Shown: one piece after another, positions 35,871-44,154 of the stretch
Numbering within the stretch: the stretch's first letter is position 1
How the letters are laid out: each line of letters begins with the position of its first letter
Made by a program: the position numbers and the translations under genes
Notes under the pieces: generated by a model
What the model was told of the DNA's origin: nothing
Seen by the model: only the letters and a program-made list of their open reading frames with translations
The model's database searches: none
Assembly (NCBI GenBank): GCA_023511625.1
Contig: JAIMBD010000004.1
Coordinates: 81,726-145,725 of the forward strand
Source of the DNA: Bacillota bacterium
GTDB lineage: Bacteria > Bacillota > Sulfobacillia > Sulfobacillales > Sulfobacillaceae
Length of the DNA stretch: 64,000 bases
Direction: 5' to 3'

Positions 35871-37475
35871 GTGAAGGCTGCTCCTCATGGCCGGCGCTGG
35901 CTGAGGTGGATGATCGCTACGGCATTGATTGCGGCCTTCTGGTATACCTTGGCCCCTCCTCAGCTGGGTGGCAAAACTACGATCTTGCTGGTCCAAGGAA
36001 CCAGTATGTTGCCGCGTTTTCACGCTGGCGACTTGGTGGTGGTGCGCCAGGCCGCCCACTATACGGTAGGAACGCTGGCCGCATACCACTATGTGCCATT
36101 TCACTCGATCTTTTTCCACCAAATTATCGCCCGGGTCGACGGGCGCTACGTCTTTCAAGGCATCAATAACCCCGTGGCGGATAACTATCACCCGACCCGC
36201 CAACAAATCATCGGTCGCCTGTGGTTCGCCCTCCCCGGGGTAGGCAGCTGGTTCATCTTCTGGCGCCAACCGATGCATGCCGCCCTATTGGTGGGTGCTT
36301 TGGCCTTGGTGACCACCCTCACCGCCCCAAGGAGGAGACGGAGAATGGGACGAGTCGAACAGAAGGCGCCCCTGGGGCTGGCCGCCGCTGGCAGTCCAGG
36401 CCCTTGGTGGATCTTGTCCGGCGCGTTGGCCACAGTTGCGGCCGCGTCGCTGGCGATCAGCGGATGGAGCTACACCCATCCCCTGACCACCGTTCAATCC
36501 CGGCCGATTACCTATTCGCAGAGCGTACATTTTGACTATCAGGCCCAGGTGGCTAAGAGCGTGCTCTATCCACTAGGAAAGCTCCGGCCAGGCGACCCGG
36601 TCTACGTGCCCCCGGTCGAAGCGATGACGGTGGGGCTGCAATACCAGTTAGACCTAAGGCAAGGCCAGGTCCTGGGCGGAACCGCCGGGCTAGATGCCGA
36701 AATCGTGAGTACCAGCGGCTGGCACTACCGCTATCCCCTGATCTCTCCCCGGCGGTTCACCGGCGCCTCCACTGCGCTGTCGGTGGCACTCGACCCCACG
36801 TCGGTCTTGAACACGGTGTCCCAGGTCACAGATATGACTCAGGACCAGCTAGACACCTATCAGCTTCGCCTCATTCCGATGGTCCGGGCCACCGCCCTGA
36901 GCCATGGAAAGCTGTTCTCGGCCCAGTTCGACCAGCCAATCGCCTTCGACCTCAACAAAAGCTGGCTAAGACTCCAGGTGCCCGACACGATCAGCCTAAA
37001 CCAATACCTCAATCCGGTCAGCACGGGCTCAAGCCAGTATTCTCAAGTCGTGCCCAATGCCCTGACCGCCTTTGGGCTTGCAGTGCCCCTAAGTCAGACC
37101 AGACGCTACGGCCCCCTGGCGACTACCCTGTTCCTGTTGGGAGCAGGACTGGCATGGTGGTGGGGCCAGCGCGTCCAAAGCCGGCTGGATCCGGCCAGCC
37201 GGATTGCCCAACGATACGCCTCAATTCTGGTCGATGTCGACCACCTCCCATTCTCGCCCTTTGAGCGCAGTATTCAGGTGGGTTCGATCGACGGCCTGGT
37301 TCGCCTGGCCCTGCAGTGCGAACGGATGATCCTCCATGCCAAAAGCGGGGAGGACCTACACCTTTATCTTTTGGAGAACGTGGGGGAAAGTTACTACTAC
37401 GTCGTGCCGGCCTCGGCCTCGAGTCCCCTCCCGCAAGCCCACCTGCAGTCGGTCGAGTCGATTCCCTCCCCGTAG
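35871..37475 (+). CDS. SipW-type signal peptidase fused to a DUF5305-like domain
   Basis: A 534-residue membrane protein. The N-terminal S26 peptidase domain has one leading helix, the nucleophile in VQGTSMLPRF and HQIIARVDGRYVFQGINN; His replaces the general-base Lys of ordinary bacterial signal peptidase I, so it is of the ER/archaeal SipW class. After two further helices, an extracellular domain (about residues 200-400, QSVHFDYQAQVAKSVLYPLG...) resembles DUF5305, which is often associated with signal peptidases in archaea. A last helix (LATTLFLLGAGLAWWWG) and a cytoplasmic tail end the protein. GTG at 35871 has GGGGGAGGG upstream; an upstream TTG is in frame. Its substrates are surely the two upstream secreted proteins. 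Confidence 0.85.
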   Translation: MKAAPHGRRWLRWMIATALIAAFWYTLAPPQLGGKTTILLVQGTSMLPRFHAGDLVVVRQAAHYTVGTLAAYHYVPFHSIFFHQIIARVDGRYVFQGINNPVADNYHPTRQQIIGRLWFALPGVGSWFIFWRQPMHAALLVGALALVTTLTAPRRRRRMGRVEQKAPLGLAAAGSPGPWWILSGALATVAAASLAISGWSYTHPLTTVQSRPITYSQSVHFDYQAQVAKSVLYPLGKLRPGDPVYVPPVEAMTVGLQYQLDLRQGQVLGGTAGLDAEIVSTSGWHYRYPLISPRRFTGASTALSVALDPTSVLNTVSQVTDMTQDQLDTYQLRLIPMVRATALSHGKLFSAQFDQPIAFDLNKSWLRLQVPDTISLNQYLNPVSTGSSQYSQVVPNALTAFGLAVPLSQTRRYGPLATTLFLLGAGLAWWWGQRVQSRLDPASRIAQRYASILVDVDHLPFSPFERSIQVGSIDGLVRLALQCERMILHAKSGEDLHLYLLENVGESYYYVVPASASSPLPQAHLQSVESIPSP

Positions 37476-38054
37476 CCTGCGCGGAAGCCCGCGACTGGGC
37501 CCCGCTGCGAGGCCTGGGAGCGGCCACAAGACAAGCGATTGACAGGACGGTCAAGTTAGAGGCCACCGCGGCCTTCCAGCGGCCGCAAGGAACATAGACC
37601 GTCTCCACCCCGAAGGGAGGACAGTCCCAGGGCGCGGAATGAACCGTTTAGCCTCGATATCGTGACCTCGGGGAGCAGTCCAGGGGACATCGGGAGACCG
37701 CCCGTAGCATATGCGGCCACACTGGAAGATTGGTGTTGCTGGCCGCCCGCCGGACCCACCAGGGATGAATAGCCGACCCAATCCATATGGCGGGGGAGTA
37801 GCCGGAAGGCGCCTTGTTGGTGTATTTGAAATTATAGCCAGAGATGTGGCAGGGGTAATATATCCTGTTCTTGTACAAGTGTGTTGGCTAAGAACTCGTT
37901 CTTCCTTGTGCTCATGTTGTACGGGCTGATCGTGAGGCTGGTGGCGCACCCGATCAGATGGCAGGCCGAACACGACCTGGGTGGCAGTAGCGTTTTGAAT
38001 AACCACCTCCTCGACCATAAGGTCGGCCTCGTATATATCAACTCTCAGGCAAGG
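37476..38054. other. Stretch without a gene, partly AT-rich
   Basis: Almost 580 bases after the signal peptidase gene. Short open frames on both strands lack starts and similarity. A minus-strand segment near 37,850-38,020 (NEFLANTLVQEQDILPLPHL) is protein-like and may be a remnant. A small palindrome CTTGTACAAG lies near 37,872-37,881. Confidence 0.35.
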
Positions 38055-38324
38055 TCAGGGGTCAGAGGCATATCCCAGGGTAGGTGTCCCGGATGCCCCG
38101 AGCCCGGCTGATGGCATCGCCAACATGATACAGTCGGCGGACGCCGACATGGTAGAAAGCCCGCCGGGTCTCCGGAGGCCTGCCGAGGCGAGGCCATGAG
38201 GCGTCTGGGTTAACTCGCGGCGCCGCCCGGCCTCCGCCTCGTAGACGATGGCTCGGCCTTTCCACCGCCCGGAGGGGAGTTGGCGGAGGTCAATGGCATA
38301 GGGCTGTTTGGGGCCTCCGGACAT
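38055..38324 (-). pseudogene. 5' fragment of a tyrosine-recombinase (integrase) gene
   Basis: The frame begins MSGGPKQPYAIDLRQLPSGR followed by WKGRAIVYEAEAGRRRE, which has the form of the N-terminal AP2-like DNA-binding arm of phage integrases. Family similarity is then lost and no catalytic domain follows. The start and the upstream leader are the same as in two other copies (42.6 and 45.5 kb), the last of which precedes a complete integrase. This is therefore a scar of an earlier element. Confidence 0.6.
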
Positions 38325-38400
38325 CCTGCACCATTACCCCGGTAAAGCCTGCCAACTGTCCCGGTAAGCGAACCTTTCCGGTACAGCATAGCCATAAAAA
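38255..38400 (-). repeat. Integrase-leader repeat, copy 1
   Basis: About 146 bp shared with 45431-45575 and, in part, 42552-42674. It contains the first codons of an integrase-like frame (start at 38324) and an upstream inverted repeat (TGTACCGG, 13 bases, then CCGGGACA in this copy). The high-coordinate end is marked by an A-rich run (CATAAAAA on the plus strand). Confidence 0.8.
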
Positions 38401-38521
38401 GGCCCATCGGCGTGTTGCCTAAGCTGGGATGGGAACATGGGGACTCCTGAGGAGTGCCCTGCCGAAGTGGACAATGAATGTTAATGCAGGAACCAACATG
38501 ATGAGGGGAGCCACGGGGCCA

Positions 38522-38872
38522 ATGAAATCCTCCACGCGCAAGCACGGGAATCCGAAGGGGACAGCCAGCCTTTCCCTGCCCATAGCCCTGCCCCCTGAGC
38601 GTGTGGCGAAAATCGCCCAACAGTATGGAGTGCAAACCCTTGCCGTCTTCGGCTCAGTATTGCGGGACGATTTTTCGCCGACCAGCGACATCGATGTCCT
38701 GTGTACCTTAAAGCCAGACTCCCCGGCCCGAGGCCTCGGGTGGATCCGGCTCAAGCTGAGTCTCGAGGACCTGTGGGGACGCCCGGTGGATCTCGTCAAG
38801 CCGCAGAATCTGGACCCGCTCATTCGAGATGCCGTCCTGCGGGAGGCCCAGCTCATCTATGTCGCGCCATGA
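38522..38872 (+). CDS. mntA: MntA-like nucleotidyltransferase antitoxin
   Basis: A 116-residue minimal nucleotidyltransferase. The catalytic signature is intact: GSVLRDDFSPTSDID, i.e. GS-x10-DxD. In the MntA/HepT system the antitoxin transfers AMP to a tyrosine of the HEPN ribonuclease toxin and blocks it. The hepT reading frame overlaps its stop, as expected, but is broken. The start is uncertain: ATG at 38522, or 38498 with AGGA six bases upstream. Confidence 0.78.
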   Translation: MKSSTRKHGNPKGTASLSLPIALPPERVAKIAQQYGVQTLAVFGSVLRDDFSPTSDIDVLCTLKPDSPARGLGWIRLKLSLEDLWGRPVDLVKPQNLDPLIRDAVLREAQLIYVAP

Positions 38873-39323
38873 CGACGCTTTGTATCTTCGCCACATTCGG
38901 GAAGCGATCGCCAAGGCGATGGCTTAGGCGGGCTCTTCCCGCCAGGCCTTCTTCGCGGACGAGTTCCGTCAGTCCGCGGTGATTGGACAACTCGAGATTG
39001 CAGGAGAAGCGGCCGGTCGCTTGTCGGAGGCTTTGCGGCAGGCGCATCCCGGGATCGCGGCGCGAGAACTCAAGGCACTGCGGAATGTCCTGATTCACGC
39101 CTGTAGCGACGTCGAGTTGGAGACGGTGTGGGACGTCCACCGTGCCCTGGAACGGATTTCCATCGACGCCGTGGCCGCGCTTTGGCGCGAGCGGATCCGG
39201 CGGGTGGTGACCGAACGCATCCCGGCCCTGATCACCGAGGACGGCCGGGTGCTCGGCATGCTCACCCCCAATGCGTTCGGTCCATGGATAAGACCACCGG
39301 CAATCGGCCGTCGCGCGCCCTGA
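38859..39323 (+). pseudogene. hepT: HepT-like HEPN toxin gene with an internal stop
   Basis: The frame starts MSRHDDALYLRHIREAIAKA, meets TAG at codon 23 (38925-38927; Tyr is expected there in relatives), and continues in the same frame as AGSSRQAFFADEFRQSAVIGQLEIAGEAAGRLSEALRQAHPG and LRNVLIHACSDVELETVWD. The RNase motif R-x4-H (RNVLIH) is present, but the tyrosine that follows it in typical HepT proteins (HxY), the AMP acceptor, is Cys here. The tail after about 38 further residues does not look like HEPN. Inactivation of the toxin with retention of the antitoxin is the simplest reading. Confidence 0.75.
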
Positions 39324-39464
39324 TGTCCTCCTGATTTCCGTAGGACAGATGCCGACCGCCTCTATCTTTACCAAGACTTCGTCGGAACGAGGCTCCTCTA
39401 GATCAAGGGTGTCTGCCGTCAGTGGTTCCCCTGGTTTCCAAGCAACCGCGGCCACCATCTCCAT
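39315..39464 (-). pseudogene. N-terminal fragment of a zinc alcohol dehydrogenase
   Basis: Fifty codons read MEMVAAVAWKPGEPLTADTL then DLEEPRSDEVLVKIEAVGICPTEIR, the start of an NAD-dependent zinc alcohol dehydrogenase. The catalytic Cys position (GICPT) is present, but similarity then stops where the HEPN-region DNA begins. It is cut off by rearrangement. Confidence 0.7.
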
Positions 39465-39649
39465 GGTCGTATCCCAGTAAAAAGTAACCCGCCACCCGCT
39501 CATCCTTTGTATAGAAAATTTATTGCTTCCCTCCCTAAACGATCCCCTTTAAGATTAGAATAGGTGTCAATAGTTTCTTTTTTCTCATCCAGTTGTTCTA
39601 GCGATAGGTCCAATAATAAATTTCCCAAATCTCCGCAGGAGGGATCTCT
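39465..39649. other. AT-rich upstream region of the MFS gene
   Basis: This 185-bp segment is the most AT-rich in the neighbourhood. It holds several -10-like hexamers (TAGAAT, TAATAA) but no clear -35 partner, and a good ribosome site (GCAGGAGGG) before the ATG at 39650. Confidence 0.4.
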
Positions 39650-40987
39650 ATGGCCACCCCGGCCCTTGCCGATCGACGCATCTTCACCCCTGCCAATCGC
39701 GGCCCGGTGGCGGCAGGCGTCGTGTCGATGATCCTGCAGACGTACGACGTCACCCTGCCCGCTCTTGTATTGTCTGCCGCCATCACCTACTTCGTTCCGG
39801 CGTCCTTGCCCGCCGTCGTCCAGGCCACGATTGTGACCCTCACCTCTGTCGTCTCGGCGGTGGGCAACGCCGTAGGCGGCCTTGGCCTCTCGCCGCTCGC
39901 CGACCGCTTAGGGCGCCGGACATTGATGACCATTACCAACATCGGCTACACGGCCATTGCCGCCGCCATCGCCTTACTGCCCGGATACGCCGCCTGGGGT
40001 TACGCCGCCATCGCGGTGTTGTTGTTTCTACGCTTCTGCAACGGCGTCTTCGCGGGCTCTTCGCCCGCCGGTGCCATCCCGTTGGCCTTAGAACGTACCC
40101 CGACCCCGGCCCGTGGAATCGTGGGCGCCGTCCTCGGCATCGGCCCAACCTGTGGCGTACTTCTGCTCACGCTGGTGCAAATCGGCAGCCTGGCAGTGGC
40201 GCATGGCCCGGTGGGGTTCCTTGGGTGGGGCTGGCGCCTGCCGTTTTGGGTCGGCGCCGGAATCGGAATCCTGGAAACGCTACTCACGCTGTTCGGCACC
40301 AGTGACCTTGAGTACTTTACCGAAGCCCAAACCCGGCGGGAACGCCAGCGGTTTACCTTGGTGGAGGTGTTTTCGCGCCGCAACCTCGCGACCTTCGCTC
40401 AGACGTTGATCTTGAACCTGGGTTTCTTCTTCCTGGCCCAAAACATCCCCCTCTTCATCCCCGCGCTGTTCATCACGTACCTACACCAGAACCCCGCCAT
40501 CGTCACCCAAAGCCTCACCTGGGGGAGCGTCGGCGTCCTGATTTTGGCCCTGGCCCTGGGCGCGTGGGCCCAGCAGATCGGGCGGCGCCGGGGGCTCATC
40601 CTGGGCGGGTTGATTGCACTCTTCGTCGTCACGCCCCTCTTCGGGTGGATGATTCATACCGCCGCGCGTCACGGGTCTCCCACCACCATCATGGTGCTCG
40701 GTGCCTTGGTCGATACCTTAGGCTTGGCGTTCTTCTCGGGGATCGGATTTACCTACCTGACGGAACGTTACCCTCTGAACATCCGGGCCGCCGGTTTCGG
40801 GGCCGTCTACTCGCTGTCGACCGTCATCCCCGGGTTTTCGTCCTTTTTTCTGCTGGCGCTTCGCGGCATCATGCCGTACCAGTATACTGTCTTGGTGCTC
40901 ATCGCCGTAGCAGGCGTCCTGGTCACCTGGGGAGCCTGGGCCGGCCCCGAAACGAAGGAGCGCAACATGCTCGAAACCACGGACTAG
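39650..40987 (+). CDS. Major facilitator superfamily transporter
   Basis: A 445-residue protein with twelve predicted membrane helices. The MFS loop 2-3 motif is LSPLADRLGRRTLMTITN, and the region PTPARGIVGAVLGIGPTCGVLL follows in the N-half. The sequence resembles sugar/metabolite transporters of the MHS type; the substrate is unknown. GCAGGAGGG precedes the ATG. The neighbouring, convergent SnoaL-like gene suggests a shared small-molecule pathway, but that is inference. Confidence 0.85.
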   Translation: MATPALADRRIFTPANRGPVAAGVVSMILQTYDVTLPALVLSAAITYFVPASLPAVVQATIVTLTSVVSAVGNAVGGLGLSPLADRLGRRTLMTITNIGYTAIAAAIALLPGYAAWGYAAIAVLLFLRFCNGVFAGSSPAGAIPLALERTPTPARGIVGAVLGIGPTCGVLLLTLVQIGSLAVAHGPVGFLGWGWRLPFWVGAGIGILETLLTLFGTSDLEYFTEAQTRRERQRFTLVEVFSRRNLATFAQTLILNLGFFFLAQNIPLFIPALFITYLHQNPAIVTQSLTWGSVGVLILALALGAWAQQIGRRRGLILGGLIALFVVTPLFGWMIHTAARHGSPTTIMVLGALVDTLGLAFFSGIGFTYLTERYPLNIRAAGFGAVYSLSTVIPGFSSFFLLALRGIMPYQYTVLVLIAVAGVLVTWGAWAGPETKERNMLETTD

Positions 40988-41011
40988 CCGCCCTACTCCG
41001 CGACGCACCGC

Positions 41012-41057
41012 GAGGGCCATCCCGGACACCGCATCTGCGTCCCCGGCGATGGCCCTC
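41012..41057. terminator. Bidirectional hairpin between convergent genes
   Basis: GAGGGCCAT pairs with ATGGCCCTC, with further partial pairing inside. It sits between the stops of the MFS gene and the SnoaL-like gene and may terminate both transcripts, though neither side has a T-run. Confidence 0.5.
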
Positions 41058-41150
41058 CCGGGTCGGCCCAGGGGGAGTATATCCGCTGTGCCCGATGCTT
41101 CGCAGATCGCTCATTCCCGACGCCGGTCCGGCCGTCCGCGAGTAGCCCGC

Positions 41151-41876
41151 TTACGCTTCCTGTCGAGGTGGAGCCGGACGTTCCCGCGGCGTCCACCGTT
41201 GGCCCGTCACGGGATGTGGATAGTGAAACGGCACCACCTCCGTATCCGGCCACAACGCCGGATGCGGGTCCATCAATTCGTCGGGGCCCAACGGGTCGTC
41301 CGGATAGGTCACCGAGTAAAACGGGAAGGAATTCGGTGGCGTGTGCGCCCAGCCGCTGGCGTAATCTGCCTGCCACTGCGTGCGGTAGTCGAGCACGCGG
41401 ATCTTCCAAATGCCATCTTCCTTCACGTACTCGTTTTCGTAGATGCCGCCTTCCCACCATTGCCGCGTCTCCCCCGGCGCCAGCACATGGCGGCCGGCTT
41501 GCATCAGAGACCGGAACCGCGCCCGCGCCCGTCGTCCATCGGGGTCGACATCGATGACGCCCTGCAGCTGCGGATGGTCGAGCAAGTACCCCCAGTTCGG
41601 CCCGTCGCGTCCCTGCCCATGGCGCTCGCGGAACCGCCCGCAGTACAGTCGCCGCACCCCCTCGGTGCCCTTGAAAATCCCTCCCATGAAGCGAACCTCG
41701 CCGGTCGGCGAAAACAACGCCACGACTTCCTCGTACAGGCACTTGTCGAGGTAGTAGCCGTACTTGTACTGCAGCGCACGAATGGCCTCGCGGTCTTCCA
41801 TCAGGCTCACGCGCTGGGAAAGCTCGGCCACGGCGCGCCGCAAACCTTCCAACTCTTGGGACTCGGCGTCGGTCAT
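41151..41876 (-). CDS. SnoaL-like/NTF2-fold protein
   Basis: A 241-residue protein with an N-terminal coiled coil (ESQELEGLRRAVAELSQRVS) and a cone-shaped NTF2-like domain (EAIRALQYKYGYYLDKCLYEEVVALFSPTGEVRF...) typical of SnoaL_4 and related dehydratase or hydroxylase-subunit folds. The extended Trp/Pro-rich C-terminus (WQADYASGWAHTPPNSFPF) is seen in homologues linked to aromatic or steroid breakdown. The function is not established. It ends opposite the MFS gene. Confidence 0.72.
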   Translation of the reverse strand: MTDAESQELEGLRRAVAELSQRVSLMEDREAIRALQYKYGYYLDKCLYEEVVALFSPTGEVRFMGGIFKGTEGVRRLYCGRFRERHGQGRDGPNWGYLLDHPQLQGVIDVDPDGRRARARFRSLMQAGRHVLAPGETRQWWEGGIYENEYVKEDGIWKIRVLDYRTQWQADYASGWAHTPPNSFPFYSVTYPDDPLGPDELMDPHPALWPDTEVVPFHYPHPVTGQRWTPRERPAPPRQEA

Positions 41877-42551
41877 CCTCCTGCTCCTTTCCCCGCCATC
41901 AGGCGGTCTGGCGTTCCGAAAATGATTTTATCAGAAGAAGTCTTCCGATTTCTTCTCCGCGGGTGAACCAACACACTCGCTCAAATCTCCCAATTTCTCG
42001 CCCTGTCAGTTCTAGGTCGACCGTGCGATGGCCTCCCAATTGGTAGCCATCGAGCTGTCTGAGTCCTGTGCCCGCCGAAGTTGGTGGCCCGCCGGGCTTA
42101 ACGAGGGATCGCAGACGCAGTGCCCAGTTACGGGGCAAACAGCTGCCACGGGCCGCACTGAGGTTCTCTTGCCAGCAGGGGACAGCTTGGCGGCTCAGTG
42201 GTGGCCATCGTATTCGCAGTAGCACGGTGGCATGAGGCTTTAGCCCGTACCCCTCCCTTATCCCCCGCCGGTCAACCCAGTGCCAGTGGTCGGGCAAGGG
42301 AACCTCGTTGGCGCAGATGCGGCCTACACGGTGCCGTTGTTGGTAGTCCGCGGGTCCTTTTCATGGTCCGCGGCAGGCATTAACGCGTCTGCACCCGGCC
42401 GAGGATAGAGTCCCAGAGTGTGGTGGAAAAAGGCCACGTTTCTTGAGGTGTTGGCCTCACCTTCGTGAGCCCCGTTCGCGGCTGTCGAGGCCTTTTGATG
42501 GCGGGGTTGCCCACCACGACCGAGTTAGCGGCCTGAGCCTGGGGCAACTAG
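41877..42551. other. Eroded intergenic stretch
   Basis: About 675 bases from the 5' side of the SnoaL-like gene to repeat copy 2. No intact gene is visible; open frames are short and without family features. Probably remnants of past insertions. Confidence 0.4.
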
Positions 42552-42674
42552 GAGTTGACGGGGGTCAATGGCATAGGGCTGTTTGGGGCCTCGGGGCATC
42601 CTGCACCATCACCGCGGGGAACCTATCAAGTGTACCGGCAAGCGAGCCTTTCCGGGACAGGATAGCACAAAAAA
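42552..42674 (-). repeat. Integrase-leader repeat, copy 2 (truncated)
   Basis: About 123 bp matching copies 1 and 3, with the same start codon context (ATG at 42599, MPRGPKQPYAIDPRQL) and the inverted repeat (TGTCCCGG, 13 bases, CCGGTACA). The match ends inside codon 16-17, where unrelated sequence follows, so this copy lost most of the integrase arm. Confidence 0.8.
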
Positions 42675-42722
42675 CGCGCAATGAGGCACGTGGGGTGGCA
42701 CACGCGGCCCTGTTCCTCAGGC

Positions 42723-42950
42723 CTAAACCGGGTGGAACGTCCGCACGTCGATTTCGGCGCCCGTGGCCGCAGCCGCCTCTGCCGCTGCGTATACCGCCTC
42801 CATCACCTCAGCGTCGAGATATCGTTCCCCGCAGTCGGGGCAAATCTGCGCCGGCACCTGTCGAAACACCACCAGCGTCCCTGGCCGTTCTACGGTCACT
42901 GTAGTCGTGCCCGATTGCGGGATACCGCGCTTGCAAATCACACAGGTCAT
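42723..42950 (-). CDS. YgiT/MqsA-type zinc-finger antitoxin
   Basis: A 75-residue protein with the YgiT zinc site Cys3-x2-Cys6 and Cys37-x2-Cys40 (MTCVICKRG...QICPDCGERYLDAEV). It resembles the N-terminal half of MqsA without the helix-turn-helix. It lies directly behind a DUF4258 gene, the common toxin-antitoxin arrangement for this pair. ATG at 42950 has AGGAGG 8-10 bases upstream. Confidence 0.85.
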   Translation of the reverse strand: MTCVICKRGIPQSGTTTVTVERPGTLVVFRQVPAQICPDCGERYLDAEVMEAVYAAAEAAAATGAEIDVRTFHPV

Positions 42951-43225
42951 AACTTCCTCCTGGAAAACGTCGCGTCCCACCGGCGAGGGTCCGGCTCATA
43001 CACGGTGATTACGATGACCTGGTCCTCCGCGGGATTGTCCGCAACCACGACATGGACCGGACGACGCCCTTCCCACCCCAGCAGCAGCCGACTCGGATAG
43101 GGGGTATCATCCGGGTAGCGTTCAATGATGGCGCCACCTTGTATCACCGCTTCCACCACCGCGGGCGAGATATTACGTTCGAACATGCGCTGCAAGGCGT
43201 GCACCCGGTATACGACGCGACTCAC
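42947..43225 (-). CDS. DUF4258 putative toxin
   Basis: A 92-residue protein of the DUF4258 family, distant relatives of RelE/MqsR toxins: YRVHALQRMFERNISPAVVEAVIQGG, PSRLLLGWEGRRPVHVVVADN and VITVYEPDPRRWD. The family is usually encoded beside a YgiT zinc-finger antitoxin, as here, and the two frames overlap by 4 bases. GTG at 43225 has GGAGAGAAGG upstream; an ATG ten codons earlier is in frame. RNase activity is inferred from family, not shown. Confidence 0.82.
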   Translation of the reverse strand: MSRVVYRVHALQRMFERNISPAVVEAVIQGGAIIERYPDDTPYPSRLLLGWEGRRPVHVVVADNPAEDQVIVITVYEPDPRRWDATFSRRKL

Positions 43226-43624
43226 TGCCTTCTCTCCGCAGCTCTTTTGTATCATTGTACCATGAGGCTGGCTTCCTCCAGATCAGGCTCCTCGCCAGCC
43301 CCCGCAAGCTGCCCCGATACCAGTCGGCGGCCCCGCGGCGGCATGCGCACGCTATTTAGGAATGGCTGTGCTAGGTCGAGCGCCGGGACGCCCCAGAGCG
43401 TTCTCCCCGGGGCATGGCTGTGGGTCCTGTTGACGACGGTGGCTTCCGAACTCGACTTAAGGGATTTGGTTGGCATGGCAGCCCTTATGGGTCGGGTATC
43501 CCGCCGCCTGGCCGTGCAGTCGGGGGCCGGTGCCGCCATAGACCGTTTGGCCGCAACCTGTGGCTCTTTATAGCGGGGATCGTGGTTACACCCCGAATCG
43601 TTCGACCGGGAACGGCTTCGCGCA
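43226..43624. other. Stretch without a confident gene
   Basis: About 400 bases upstream of the DUF4258 gene. Open frames on both strands exist, but none has a ribosome site plus family features. TACAAT at about 43,257-43,262 on the minus strand could be the -10 of the toxin-antitoxin promoter. Confidence 0.35.
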
Positions 43625-43831
43625 GTGGTTAAGACGTTGTTGTCCCAGGATCTCCGGCTAGAAGAGGCCCCTGCAGGGCTGACGATCGCCGCGTCTGTGC
43701 CCACCTCCCTTTCAGAGAGTCCGGTTTCCTCGTTTCAAGACCCCATGTTTCGAGAGTTAGCAGCCCGCTGGCCGCAATTGACCCCACAGCAGCGGGAAAC
43801 TCTGATGGCCATGCTGCGCTCGTGGGGCTAA
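43625..43831 (+). CDS. Small hypothetical protein or C-terminal remnant
   Basis: A 68-codon frame ending FRELAARWPQLTPQQRETLM-AMLRSWG, a helical, protein-like C-terminus. The start is a GTG without a ribosome site, so it may be the tail of a lost gene rather than a whole one. Family not recognised. Confidence 0.3.
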   Translation: MVKTLLSQDLRLEEAPAGLTIAASVPTSLSESPVSSFQDPMFRELAARWPQLTPQQRETLMAMLRSWG

Positions 43832-43982
43832 TTGGGGGATCGGCCTTTCTGTCACGGTTGGGGCCCGAGTCTGCGGCCCAAACGGAGAGCGGAGGAATTT
43901 GCGCAATATTATGATGGCGTCCCGAAACGTCATGCTCTCTTTCAGCGGCCCGCGATCCGAAATCGGCCTGAAATTGCGCAAC

Positions 43983-44013
43983 AAAAAATCCCGCAAGCCT
44001 TGTGCCATGCGGG
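43983..44013 (-). terminator. Intrinsic terminator downstream of the tRNA-Arg 3' end
   Basis: Stem CCCGCA/TGCGGG with a 12-base loop, followed on the minus strand by ATTTTTTG. It starts 8 bases after the CCA of the tRNA-Arg fragment and is most simply the terminator of the original host tRNA gene. Confidence 0.8.
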
Positions 44014-44020
44014 TTTGGGG

Positions 44021-44069
44021 TGGTGTCCCCGGCAGGATTCGAACCTGCGACGCCGGGATTAGAAGTCCC
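44021..44069 (-). other. attachment site: 3' fragment of tRNA-Arg(UCU)
   Basis: On the minus strand the sequence gives the anticodon loop CTTCTAA (UCU), the 3' anticodon strand, variable loop, a perfect T-arm (GCAGG TTCGAAT CCTGC), acceptor strand CGGGGAC, discriminator A and CCA. The 5' half of a tRNA is absent: the sequence beyond 44069 shows no D-arm. A displaced tRNA 3' end next to an integrase is the hallmark of an element end. The intact tRNA-Arg(UCU) should be at the other end of the element, beyond the window. Confidence 0.88.
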
Positions 44070-44154
44070 TTAGGCTGGATTTTCAGGGGTATGCTGTCGC
44101 CTCCCGGTGTTGCAGAATTCCTTGTGACACAATGCTTTCACGGTATCACGAGCA

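Noticed and set aside
44021..44095. Complete tRNA-Arg gene at the element end
   Set aside because: The 5' side lacks acceptor and D-arm sequences that pair with the 3' half, so only a 3' fragment is present.
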